A stretch of DNA of 21,353 nucleotides from VBAS01 sp035764525 (GTDB lineage Bacteria > Bacteroidota > Bacteroidia > Chitinophagales > Chitinophagaceae), in assembly GCA_035764525.1 (NCBI GenBank), contig DASTZB010000238.1:1-21353 (forward strand). Reading direction: 5' to 3'. Positions within the stretch are counted from its first letter, which is position 1, and every line of letters starts with the position of its first letter. This document shows, in pieces, positions 7,271-14,316 of this stretch. The notes under the pieces were generated by a model that did no database searches, was not told the DNA's origin, and saw only the letters and a program-made list of their open reading frames with translations. Position numbers and translations under genes: made by a program.

Positions 7271-8608
7271 TCATTTCTGATCTACTGCAATAGAGATGGT
7301 GGCTTTAGATTTTTTCCCTTGTCTTTTCCATTTGGGCCCTTCTTTCAAAAGCCGTTTAGCTTCCTCATCACACTCTTTGCATTGTGAAGATCTTGTTACT
7401 TTAATATTTATGGGTTGACCCGTTTTGTCTATGTCAAAACTAAGTTCAACATCGCTGCGGGTGTTTTTGGGGCGGACGTTTTCGGGTATTTGAATATTGT
7501 TTGCTACATAAGTATTATAATTTCCCCAGCCTACTTCCGGTTCTTCAATTTCTGCACTATCCTTTCTTGAAAGACTGCTTACTACTTTTCTATTTTGCGC
7601 AAATGTTTCTTTCCTTTCATCTTCCTTTAAAACCAGGTCACCGGATTGAACGTTCGATGGAGAAAGCCTGTAATTGGCCGCATTGTAACCAAGTGATTTT
7701 ATTTGTACTAGTAAAATACTATCACTTGAAACAAGATTGAAGTTACCCCTGATGTCAGTGTATGTGCCCACATTGTCACGGGTATTTAGCACATTGGCAA
7801 AAGGCACAGGATTATTTTGTGCATCCACTACACGGTAATTGTATTTATTGTTCAAAGCGATCTCATCTAATTTAATGTTTTCATAATATGCCTGGTTAGC
7901 TTTTGCTTTGGCAACTGCCATTGGTGAATTGTTCTTATTATCTTTTAAAGTTTTAGTGCTATCATCAAAGGCTTTTCCAAAATCAGCCTGAGATTTTACA
8001 GTTTCGTCTTTTTTTTCTGCATTTGTAAGTATTTGTGGATTGTCTGCTGGTACTCTTTCATATTCTGTTTTTTTCATCATTGCAACTGACTTGCTATCTT
8101 TTTTTGTAGTGTCAGTATTTGAGTAAACATAGTTACCCGCAGTTGAGGAGATTGACGTTTTTTGCTCTGGCCTAATGGATAACGAATCAGGTTTTGTTAA
8201 TATATTTTTATTGCTAGAATCCGGCTTTATCGGGTTGCTGTTCGCTACACTCGCGGATTTTTTATCATCCTTTTCTAAAATGGCGATTGAATTTTCGCTG
8301 CGATTTTTAAAAACTAATTGCTGAACCAGCAAGCCCACTCCAACAATTATGATGATCGCTGCTGCGGCTCTCACCCAGGTAAATCGCTTACGTTTTAGAT
8401 TTAAGATCGGGATAACGGCTCCAACTCTTTTATCAAGTCTATCTTTTAATGAATTTAATTCTGCACCAGCTAAATCCACATTTTTATACCCTTCCAGTGC
8501 ATCAGCAAGAAAAGGGTCATCCATCGCCGCTTTTTCCATCGAATGCATTTCTGTAGCGGTAAGCTTGCCCTTCCAATATTTTTCAATATCAGATGCTGTA
8601 TAGTTCAT
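7271..8608 (-). CDS. Anti-sigma-like single-pass protein with regulatory-like and TonB-like domains
   Basis: I start it at ATG 8608 (MNYTASDIEKYWKGKLTATE), where family-like sequence begins; a GTG at 8629 would add seven residues. The protein is 445 residues from ATG 8608. The cytoplasmic N-terminus (~1-73) contains a helical segment with AAMDDPFLADALEGYK. One TM helix (~80-101, AAAAIIIIVGVGLLVQQLVF) leads to a low-complexity linker rich in Ser, Lys and Asp. A carboxypeptidase-regulatory-like beta domain follows at ~256-330 (PVPFANVLNTRDNVGTYTD). The end (~362-445) resembles a TonB C-terminal domain (VELSFDIDKTGQPINIKVTR). It lies directly after an ECF sigma gene on the same strand, so an anti-sigma or signal-sensing role is inferred. 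No zinc-binding HxxxCxxC motif is seen. Confidence 0.82.
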   Translation of the reverse strand: MNYTASDIEKYWKGKLTATEMHSMEKAAMDDPFLADALEGYKNVDLAGAELNSLKDRLDKRVGAVIPILNLKRKRFTWVRAAAAIIIIVGVGLLVQQLVFKNRSENSIAILEKDDKKSASVANSNPIKPDSSNKNILTKPDSLSIRPEQKTSISSTAGNYVYSNTDTTKKDSKSVAMMKKTEYERVPADNPQILTNAEKKDETVKSQADFGKAFDDSTKTLKDNKNNSPMAVAKAKANQAYYENIKLDEIALNNKYNYRVVDAQNNPVPFANVLNTRDNVGTYTDIRGNFNLVSSDSILLVQIKSLGYNAANYRLSPSNVQSGDLVLKEDERKETFAQNRKVVSSLSRKDSAEIEEPEVGWGNYNTYVANNIQIPENVRPKNTRSDVELSFDIDKTGQPINIKVTRSSQCKECDEEAKRLLKEGPKWKRQGKKSKATISIAVDQK

Positions 8609-8653
8609 TATGTTTTTTTCTTCAGACACTTATTATCTCAAATTTCAAGATTT

Positions 8654-9241
8654 CTAAATTTCTTTGTTCATTGTTTCTTTCTTTTCCATACAAAGCTTCA
8701 AATTTCGTCTTCCATTTTGGATTGAACTGCGTACATGGTTCCATTCCATTCCGGTTATTTCAACGATCTCGTTATAACACTTTCCTTCAAGGTAAAATAG
8801 TTTTATCATGGTTCTTTGGTCATCAGAAAGAGAGGCGATGCATTTTTCCATTTTCTGGAAATTTTCCTCCTTTTCCATCACGCCATTCAGATGCACATCT
8901 TCTTCATTTTGCATAAGTAATGGCGGAAGTGCCACCGTTTTTAAGTTCTTTGGCGTTCTCAGTTGCATCAGGCAATGATTCTTTGCTACCTGGTGCAGCC
9001 AGCCCCGGAAGTTTTCCACTTCATGTTTTTTCAATTTTGATACCAGTTCTTCAAATATCTGCATCACCGCATCCTGGGCCAGTTCAGGTTCTTTCAGGTA
9101 TTTCAAGCACACACCATATACAAGCTCCATATAGCGTTGATATAGCTCTCCCAGGACTTTCAAATCTCCTGATTGCCGGTAAGCTAATACCAGTTCAGTA
9201 TCACTTGGATTAACTGATGATATATTCTTTAGAAAAACCAA
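8654..9241 (-). CDS. ECF-type RNA polymerase sigma factor
   Basis: This 195-residue sigma-70-family protein has region 2 at ~32-100 (YQRYMELVYGVCLKYLK, QDAVMQIFEELVSKL, then RGWLHQVAKNHCLMQLR). Region 4 is at ~128-185 (IASLSDDQRTMIKLFYLEG, then ITGMEWNHVRSSIQNGRRN). There is no ATG upstream before an in-frame stop at 9251-9253, so the start is probably TTG 9241. A weak promoter-like TTTC-N20-TAAGTTTT lies just upstream on the minus strand. The anti-sigma-like gene starts 45 bases after its stop, which suggests one operon. It would direct polymerase to a small regulon in response to an envelope signal; the signal is unknown. Confidence 0.9.
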   Translation of the reverse strand: MVFLKNISSVNPSDTELVLAYRQSGDLKVLGELYQRYMELVYGVCLKYLKEPELAQDAVMQIFEELVSKLKKHEVENFRGWLHQVAKNHCLMQLRTPKNLKTVALPPLLMQNEEDVHLNGVMEKEENFQKMEKCIASLSDDQRTMIKLFYLEGKCYNEIVEITGMEWNHVRSSIQNGRRNLKLCMEKKETMNKEI

Positions 9242-9374
9242 TAAATAAAATTAACAATAAAAACTTAGCGGTCTCTTATGTAAATGTGAAATCCTGCTCA
9301 TCTCAATAAACAAGGCAAATACGAATTGGCTGCATACTACTAATTTATCATATTAATAAATAAAAATCAAAGCC

Positions 9375-10727
9375 ATGAAACGATTAACTAAAAAAACAAA
9401 ATGGCTGCCACCCCTTGCCATCCTTGGCATCAGCGCCGTTACTATTCTTGCTTCTTCCTACGACAGTAATAAAATGGGGTTATCCAGAAAAACCGTAAAG
9501 TGTTGTAGCAACCCTAACCCCAATCATGTTTGCGTAATGAAAACTATCCTGGGGATTGACAGTTCCGAAGATGGAAAACTTGTTAGCTCATTTATCACAA
9601 GCCCGATGGTAGACTCTTCTGTGAAAAAAGCAATTGAATGGATCGCTGCTGCCCAGGCTCCAGATGGTGGGTGGGGCTCAGGTACCCATGCGGCACAAAA
9701 CATCTATGATCCGCATGCAGTAAATACTGATCCTGCTTCTACTTCGCTGGTAAGTATGAGCCTACTTCGAAATGATAATTCATTGGAAAAAGGTAAGTAC
9801 GCAGAAGCTTTAAAAAAAGGAATTGAATATTTGCTAAAAGCGGTAGAAAATTGTCCAGCCAACCAGTTACAAATTACAACCCTCACAAACACACAACCAC
9901 AAGTAAAACTGGGAAGAAATATTGATGTCATACTTACTGCGCAGTTCTTCACAAACTTATTGCGTTATGAAATAAAGGATGAACAACTAAGAAAACGTCT
10001 TGAAAAAGCATTGGATAAATGCATTGACAAAATGCAAAAAACACAAAGTAATAATGGCGCATGGCAGGATGGTGGTTGGGCACCCGTCTTACAATCTGCA
10101 TTAGCCAACAATGCACTGGAAAATGCTGAGGATATTGGAAGGCCTGTTGATTCAAGCAAACTAAGGCGCAGCCGTGAGTATCAGAAATTGAATTTTAATG
10201 CGGATACAAAATCAGCAGTAACAGGTGATGCAGCAGGAGTGTTGTTATATTCTATTTCGAGTACAGCAAGAGCCAGCGCAAAAGATGCGCAGAAGGCTGA
10301 AGTGGTAATTTATCAAGCGAAAAGAGCGGGAAAGCTGGATACAAATGCAAAAGTGACTGAAGAAAACCTGGTAATTGCCGGGCTAAGTAATTCCGAATCG
10401 AAAAATTTTTCCACTGCATATAAGATAAATGATGCTGCAAAAGGTGAAGCATTAAGAGAAGATGTGATGTCAGGATTTGGAAATAATGGTGGTGAAGAAT
10501 TCCTTAGTTTTTTAATGACCGGAGAAAGTATGTTGATGCAGGGAGGAGATAGCTGGAAACAATGGTATGATATGATGAGTGGAAAATTAGTGAACATTCA
10601 GAATAAGGACGGAAGCTGGAATGGACATCACTGTATTACCAGTCCAGTTTTTTGTACAGCTACTTGCTTACTGATACTTTCCATTCATAACGATATGCAA
10701 TTTTCAATTCAATTGAATGGGAGATAA
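9375..10727 (+). CDS. Secreted squalene-cyclase/prenyltransferase-like alpha/alpha-barrel protein
   Basis: This 450-residue protein has a basic N-terminus and a hydrophobic stretch (~11-27, PPLAILGISAVTILASS) consistent with a signal peptide or anchor. Cyclase-like QW motifs recur: QAPDGGW (94-100), NNGAWQDGGW (226-235) and QNKDGSW (409-415), with helices between them as in terpenoid-cyclase/prenyltransferase barrels. The DxDD motif of squalene-hopene cyclases is not seen, and secretion argues against terpene cyclisation. A peptidase-inhibitor, binding or structural barrel is as likely. Cysteines cluster near both ends (CCSNPNPNHVC; HHC..FC..TC). It is transcribed away from the sigma/anti-sigma operon, with 133 bases between the two starts. 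Fold is fairly sure; function is unknown. Confidence 0.78.
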   Translation: MKRLTKKTKWLPPLAILGISAVTILASSYDSNKMGLSRKTVKCCSNPNPNHVCVMKTILGIDSSEDGKLVSSFITSPMVDSSVKKAIEWIAAAQAPDGGWGSGTHAAQNIYDPHAVNTDPASTSLVSMSLLRNDNSLEKGKYAEALKKGIEYLLKAVENCPANQLQITTLTNTQPQVKLGRNIDVILTAQFFTNLLRYEIKDEQLRKRLEKALDKCIDKMQKTQSNNGAWQDGGWAPVLQSALANNALENAEDIGRPVDSSKLRRSREYQKLNFNADTKSAVTGDAAGVLLYSISSTARASAKDAQKAEVVIYQAKRAGKLDTNAKVTEENLVIAGLSNSESKNFSTAYKINDAAKGEALREDVMSGFGNNGGEEFLSFLMTGESMLMQGGDSWKQWYDMMSGKLVNIQNKDGSWNGHHCITSPVFCTATCLLILSIHNDMQFSIQLNGR

Positions 10728-10751
10728 AAATAAAATACCTGACCTGCCTTA

Positions 10752-10913
10752 ATGGCTAATATACGTGCCTGTTTATGTAATTGTGAGATCAGTGCGTCAT
10801 TAACCTATAAACTAGCTGGTATTGTGGAAAAAGTAGTTTTGCAAGTAGATCTACTTCGGAAATTTTTGAAGGTATTGCAATTAAAAATTTCCTTTTTTAA
10901 TTTCAAAGTCTAA
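10752..10913 (+). CDS. Doubtful 53-residue open frame
   Basis: An ATG-started frame of 53 codons fills much of the gap after the cyclase-like gene. It begins MANIRACLCNCEISAS and then is rich in Leu, Val and Lys. I recognise no family, and no clear promoter precedes it. The frame runs through a 14-bp palindrome and an AT-rich inverted repeat, so it may be a chance frame over regulatory DNA. It is listed so that it is not lost; I would not treat it as established. Confidence 0.2.
   Translation: MANIRACLCNCEISASLTYKLAGIVEKVVLQVDLLRKFLKVLQLKISFFNFKV
10843..10856. repeat. 14-bp perfect palindrome
   Basis: AAGTAGATCTACTT is identical to its reverse complement. It lies mid-gap, 115 bases after the cyclase-like gene and two bases before a second inverted repeat. 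It could be a dimeric-protein binding site or chance. Confidence 0.5.
10858..10892. repeat. Inverted repeat with T tract (possible terminator)
   Basis: GGAAATTTTT and AAAAATTTCC form a 10-bp perfect stem with a 15-base loop, followed on the plus strand by TTTTTT. The stem is AT-rich with a GG/CC base, so it would be a weak rho-independent terminator for plus-strand transcripts from the cyclase-like gene, 131 bases downstream of its stop. Confidence 0.45.
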
Positions 10914-10936
10914 TTTATTCTTTGCCATAACACAAA

Positions 10937-10958
10937 AGCCCCTGCATCGTCGGGGGTT
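10937..10958. terminator. Terminator downstream of xerD
   Basis: AGCCCC (10937-10942) pairs with GGGGTT (10953-10958), including one G-U. On the plus strand a run of seven T follows (10960-10966). On the minus strand the tract is TTTT, seven bases after the xerD stop. It may stop transcription from both sides. Confidence 0.6.
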
Positions 10959-10964
10959 ATTTTT

Positions 10965-11864
10965 TTATTTAAACGCAGGATGAAATTGTTCCAAGGTTTT
11001 TCTCAAAAACTCCCGATCGAGATGAGTATAGATCTGGGTGGTTGTAATATTTTCATGTCCGAGCATTTCCTGCACGGCACGGAGATTGGCGCCGCCTTCC
11101 ACCAAATGCGTCGCAAAACTGTGACGAAATGTATGTGGTGAAATCGTTTTTTTAATCCCTGCTTTTTTTGTCAGCTCTTTTATTATTAGAAAGATCATGA
11201 CTCTTGTAAGCTTGCTTCCGCGACGATTAAGAAAAACAATGTCTTCATTACCATGTTTTACAGGAATATGCACACGAATATTTCTAAGATAGATGTTTAC
11301 ATATTTAACAGCACTGCTTCCAACAGGCACCAACCTTTCTTTATCGCCTTTACCAATCACTCTAATAAAACCAACGTCAAAGTATAATTGTGAGATTTTT
11401 AGGTTCACCAACTCACTGACACGCAGACCACAACTATAAAGCATTTCCAGCATTGCTTTATTTCGCCCACCTTCGGGTTTACTGAGATCTATCTGTGCAA
11501 TGATGTTTTCAATTTCATCGAAGCTTAGCGTATCTGGCAAAGCCCTTTTAAGTTTTGGCGCTTCGAGAAGGGTAGTGGGATCGTTTTTACTGATATGTTC
11601 TATCAAAGAATATTTATAAAAAGATTTTATGCCGGAGATGATCCGTGCTTGTGATGTCGGGGACATGCCCAATTCGCTGATCCATTTAAGGAAATGCTGT
11701 AGATCGACTAATTTAAGTTCAGATGGATTTTTCAATGTGCCTGAATACTGGATATATTCTGTTAACTTCTCAATATCCCGCATGTATGCTTCAACTGAAT
11801 TATCTGAAAGTGATCTTTCGAGTTGCAGGTAGGCTTTAAATCCTTTTTTGTAGGGTTCCCACAT
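10965..11864 (-). CDS. xerD: Tyrosine site-specific recombinase, XerD type
   Basis: This 299-residue tyrosine recombinase has an N-terminal SAM-like core-binding domain (~1-90) and a C-terminal catalytic domain. All catalytic residues are visible: R148 (SCGLRVSELVNL), K172 (GKGDKER), H244 and R247 (HTFRHSFATHL), H270 (LGHENITTTQ) and the nucleophile Y279 (IYTHLD). XerC/XerD pairs resolve chromosome dimers at dif sites. Length and the HTFRHSFATHLVEGGAN block fit chromosomal XerD rather than a phage integrase, and no mobile-element genes adjoin it. XerC versus XerD cannot be settled by eye. A terminator follows its stop. Confidence 0.88.
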   Translation of the reverse strand: MWEPYKKGFKAYLQLERSLSDNSVEAYMRDIEKLTEYIQYSGTLKNPSELKLVDLQHFLKWISELGMSPTSQARIISGIKSFYKYSLIEHISKNDPTTLLEAPKLKRALPDTLSFDEIENIIAQIDLSKPEGGRNKAMLEMLYSCGLRVSELVNLKISQLYFDVGFIRVIGKGDKERLVPVGSSAVKYVNIYLRNIRVHIPVKHGNEDIVFLNRRGSKLTRVMIFLIIKELTKKAGIKKTISPHTFRHSFATHLVEGGANLRAVQEMLGHENITTTQIYTHLDREFLRKTLEQFHPAFK

Positions 11865-11868
11865 TTTG

Positions 11869-11957
11869 TTCCAGGAATTAGTATTTGGGAATTAGGAATT
11901 GTTATGAAGATTCAAATTTTAGTGCTCGTTTCAAATTATTAATTCCCAATTCCAGGA
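11869..11957. repeat. Repeat-rich spacer flanked by TTCCAGGA direct repeats
   Basis: The 8-bp sequence TTCCAGGA occurs at 11869-11876 and again at 11950-11957. Inside lies a 10-bp perfect inverted repeat, TTGGGAATTA (11885-11894) and TAATTCCCAA (11940-11949), with GGAATT recurring. The segment exactly fills the space between the stop of the lipoprotein gene and the region just upstream of the xerD start. It could be a small non-coding dispersed repeat. Confidence 0.5.
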
Positions 11958-12611
11958 TCATTCTAATTTAATATTCTTTTCAACCGGCTCCCAGTCTTTT
12001 CCTCTCAAAATCTTTGCCCATATACGGGTGGGAGTAATATTTACTGAATCAATAAACTCGTGCATGGCATCGTAATCGAGTTCAGTGAGCATATTACCAA
12101 ATGTCATCATTGCTTTTTTGCCAGTAGCCATATCTTCTACAAAAATATTTCCCCTATCCGTATAAGCAACCAATCCATCCGATACAGCAAACTTGGGATC
12201 AAACTTATTCAGTGCGCTTCCTTTTCTCTGAATATTCTGGCTTTTATTAAAAGGGATCTTAGCAAAATAACCCCGGCCATTGCTGCAATCGTTAAATAGG
12301 AACCATGCGTAACTGGTATCATTGAAATAACAGCTCATGTATTCTTTCTTCAATTTGAATTTGTGGCCTCCAAAATCCTCGAACGATAGTTTTCGGTTAG
12401 TGCCAAGACCACTATAGCTCCAGATCACTGAATCAGGCAGGCAATTGGTCACGCTGATATTGATATATGGTTTTAATTTATGATCTTCTTTTATAAACTT
12501 TATCGTGTCGTTTTGACAAGCAGTATCGCAAAACATTTTTGCGCTATTACCTGAATTGTTTCCACAGGATAAAATTATAATTGACATAATAAAGAGAAAA
12601 AGTATTTTCAT
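11958..12611 (-). CDS. Predicted lipoprotein of unknown function
   Basis: I start it at ATG 12611, giving 217 residues with a type II signal peptide (MKILFLFIMSIIILSCGNNS, lipid cysteine C16). The longer frame back to 12728 is rejected: it would run through a good promoter and into the divergent gene. The mature part mixes beta-like and charged segments (SVTNCLPDSVIWSYSG; FAVSDGLVAYTDRGNIFVED; IDSVNITPTRIWAKILRG). I recognise no named domain. As a lipoprotein it is probably attached to the outer or inner membrane facing the periplasm. Confidence 0.82.
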   Translation of the reverse strand: MKILFLFIMSIIILSCGNNSGNSAKMFCDTACQNDTIKFIKEDHKLKPYINISVTNCLPDSVIWSYSGLGTNRKLSFEDFGGHKFKLKKEYMSCYFNDTSYAWFLFNDCSNGRGYFAKIPFNKSQNIQRKGSALNKFDPKFAVSDGLVAYTDRGNIFVEDMATGKKAMMTFGNMLTELDYDAMHEFIDSVNITPTRIWAKILRGKDWEPVEKNIKLE

Positions 12612-12630
12612 TGCATTTGATTTTGTGTAA

Positions 12631-12660
12631 CAAAAATAACAAGCTAGTCTGTTTGACAAA
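12631..12660 (-). promoter_or_regulatory. Bacteroidota-type promoter of the lipoprotein gene
   Basis: On the minus strand TTTG (12657-12660) and TATTTTTG (12631-12638) match both consensus boxes exactly, 18 bases apart. The -7 box is 19 bases before the ATG at 12611. This placement supports that start over the longer frame. Confidence 0.62.
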
Positions 12661-12704
12661 GTTTTTCTTATACCTTGCAGGTTTGTGACCATAACCTTAT
12701 TCAC

Positions 12705-13199
12705 ATGGAAGTCGTTAAAGAATCTCACCGGTTAAAGCCGCTTTTTAGATTTTTAAATCGTTTAAAAAGAAATCCTCCACGAAACCTGCAAAATATTGCA
12801 TTAAAAGCAGGTGGCAATGTTTGGCATGGGATAGATTGTTTGTCCTGTGCTAACTGTTGTAAAACAATGACACCAACTTATACCGCTAAGGATATTAAAA
12901 AGATCGCTTCTTATTTGCAAATAAGTACTGCTGAAATGAAAAGAAAGTGGCTTAAAAAGGAGAGAGGCACTGGCAATTGGCTAAATAAAACCACACCCTG
13001 CCAGTTTCTTGACCTGGAAACTAATATGTGTAATGTGTATGAAGCAAGGCCGGCTGATTGCGCAGGATTTCCTCATTTGACCAAAAAGAGAATTGTCGAC
13101 TATATTCATATACATAAACAGAACCTGGATGAGTGCCCTGCGACTTTCAGGTTAGTCGAAAAAATGAATGAGTTGGTTAATAAAGGAATTGGTAATTAG
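12705..13199 (+). CDS. YkgJ-type cysteine-cluster protein
   Basis: I start it at ATG 12705 (MEVVKESHRLKPLF), 164 residues; the TTG at 12675 adds ten residues of no family likeness. The metal-site signature is clear: DCLSCANCCKTMTP (C45, C48, C51, C52), then C99 (TPCQFLD), C109 (NMCNVYEARP), C119 (DCAGFP) and C144 (DECPATF). YkgJ/UPF0153 proteins are thought to bind zinc or an iron-sulfur cluster; their reaction is not established. It is divergent from the lipoprotein gene, with 93 bases between starts. The cytoplasmic location is inferred from the absence of a signal peptide. Confidence 0.88.
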   Translation: MEVVKESHRLKPLFRFLNRLKRNPPRNLQNIALKAGGNVWHGIDCLSCANCCKTMTPTYTAKDIKKIASYLQISTAEMKRKWLKKERGTGNWLNKTTPCQFLDLETNMCNVYEARPADCAGFPHLTKKRIVDYIHIHKQNLDECPATFRLVEKMNELVNKGIGN

Positions 13200-13220
13200 G
13201 ATGGAGTTCTGATCCGGAAT

Positions 13221-13577
13221 TCATAAGAATACATCTTCGATCAAAAAAAACTCCGGATCCTTATCTTTAAAAAGTGTAATGCTAAGAATGTTGAATTGAA
13301 TATGCTCGTATTCAGGATGCAAATAAAGAAACTCTTCAGCTGCCTTTTTCAAAAAATTAAATTTCTTTTTTGAAACACTTTCTTCGGGAAATGCACCGGG
13401 AAAATAATGCCTGCTTTTCACTTCGATAATATGTAGTAAGCTTTGCTTTTTTGCAATTATGTCGATCTCATACCGGGAGTATCGCCAGTTGCAATGAAGT
13501 ATCTCAAAATCATTCTTTCGCAGAAACTCAAGGGCCAGCGTTTCGCCTTCTTTACCAAAATCATTGTGTTGGGCCAT
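13221..13577 (-). CDS. YraN family (UPF0102) nuclease-like protein
   Basis: I start it at ATG 13577 (MAQHNDFGKEGETLALEFLR), 118 residues, the usual YraN length; a 13-residue upstream extension of the frame lacks family likeness. The PD-(D/E)xK-type signature is visible: E13 in the GETLALEF helix, NWRYSRYEIDIIA with D39, and HIIEVKSRH with E52 and K54. YraN proteins resemble Holliday-junction-resolvase-fold nucleases; their cellular role is unsettled. It is convergent with the YkgJ-type gene, with 21 bases between stops. Confidence 0.9.
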   Translation of the reverse strand: MAQHNDFGKEGETLALEFLRKNDFEILHCNWRYSRYEIDIIAKKQSLLHIIEVKSRHYFPGAFPEESVSKKKFNFLKKAAEEFLYLHPEYEHIQFNILSITLFKDKDPEFFLIEDVFL

Positions 13578-13654
13578 ACAGTAAATTACAAAACCTGTAG
13601 AAAAACCTATTGACAACCTTGAATAATTAAAGACAGCTATTGGAACAATTCTTT

Positions 13655-13662
13655 TATTTTTG
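13655..13662 (+). promoter_or_regulatory. -7 box upstream of the DUF6580 gene
   Basis: TATTTTTG matches TAnnTTTG exactly and lies 20 bases before the ATG at 13683. I see no TTTG at the proper -33 distance, so this is a half-match only. Confidence 0.38.
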
Positions 13663-13682
13663 CAAACTAATCTTCTTTGTAT

Positions 13683-14261
13683 ATGAAACTGAACAGATCG
13701 AACCTGCTGATATTATTTATACTGATCCTTGCCTGTGCCCTTTATCGGGTTTGGGATACCCGGCCGATGGGCTTTGCTCCTCAAATTGCGATGGCATTAT
13801 TTGCCGGTTCAATCAGCAAGGACAAACGATTTGCTTTTTTATTTCCTATCCTTTCCTTGTTTATTTCTGACCTGATCTATCAAATATTATACATACAGGG
13901 CTTGTCGACTATTAAGGGATTTTATTCAGGTCAATGGCAAAATTATTTATTGATCGCTTCCATTACAATTATTGGATTCTTTATTAATAAAAATAAAATC
14001 GGCCAAATATTCATTGGCTCACTTGCCGGTGCAGTTTACTTTTTTCTTATTTCAAATTTTATGGTGTGGATCGGCGGAGGATGGGACATAAATAATCAGC
14101 CATACCCAAGGTCATTTAGCGGACTTATGCTTTGTTATTCTGAAGCCTTGCCGTTTTTTAAATGGAGTGTGTTGTCAACATTATTATTCAACGGAATTTT
14201 CTTTGGAAGCTTTTATTTGTTAGGGAAAAGTGCATTGAAAAAAGAAATGCAGGCCGCATAA
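13683..14261 (+). CDS. DUF6580 family membrane protein
   Basis: I start it at ATG 13683 (MKLNRSNLLILFILILACAL); a TTG two codons upstream is less likely. The 192-residue protein has about five or six TM helices. Conserved-looking loops are TRPMGFAPQIAMALFAGS (~30-47), FPILSLFISDLIYQ (~55-68) and WIGGGWDINNQPYPRSFSG (~131-149, ahead of a membrane segment). These match the DUF6580 pattern, often annotated as a putative transport protein; it resembles the membrane (S) components of ECF transporters in size and topology. Substrate is unknown. A strong terminator follows. Confidence 0.82.
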   Translation: MKLNRSNLLILFILILACALYRVWDTRPMGFAPQIAMALFAGSISKDKRFAFLFPILSLFISDLIYQILYIQGLSTIKGFYSGQWQNYLLIASITIIGFFINKNKIGQIFIGSLAGAVYFFLISNFMVWIGGGWDINNQPYPRSFSGLMLCYSEALPFFKWSVLSTLLFNGIFFGSFYLLGKSALKKEMQAA

Positions 14262-14284
14262 AAATTGATAGTGTAAATTATTTG

Positions 14285-14316
14285 ATCCTCTTGCCTTAAG
14301 CGAGAGGATTTTTATT
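14285..14316 (+). terminator. Rho-independent terminator of the DUF6580 gene
   Basis: ATCCTCTTGC pairs with GCGAGAGGAT (10 bp, one G-U) around a CTTAA loop, and TTTTTATTT follows. It lies 23 bases after the DUF6580 stop and runs up to the stop of the convergent rnhA. Confidence 0.85.

Noticed and set aside
8609..8629. GTG start seven codons upstream for the anti-sigma-like protein
   Set aside because: Possible, but the ATG at 8608 begins right where the family-like sequence begins; noted as an alternative.
8636..8662. GAAAT-rich short repeats between the sigma and anti-sigma genes
   Set aside because: Three loosely spaced copies overlap the sigma stop codon; too short and AT-rich to call a repeat element.
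8593..8916. 107-codon plus-strand frame across the sigma/anti-sigma junction
   Set aside because: It lies opposite well-supported genes and its Phe/Ser-rich product resembles no family.
12612..12728. N-terminal extension of the lipoprotein frame to 12728
   Set aside because: It would place a hydrophilic leader before a clear lipoprotein signal, cross a good promoter and overlap the divergent gene.
13211..13259. GATCCGGA / TCCGGATC inverted repeat between the YkgJ-type and YraN-type genes
   Set aside because: Eight-base arms with a 33-base loop reaching into the YraN gene and no T tract; not convincing as a terminator.
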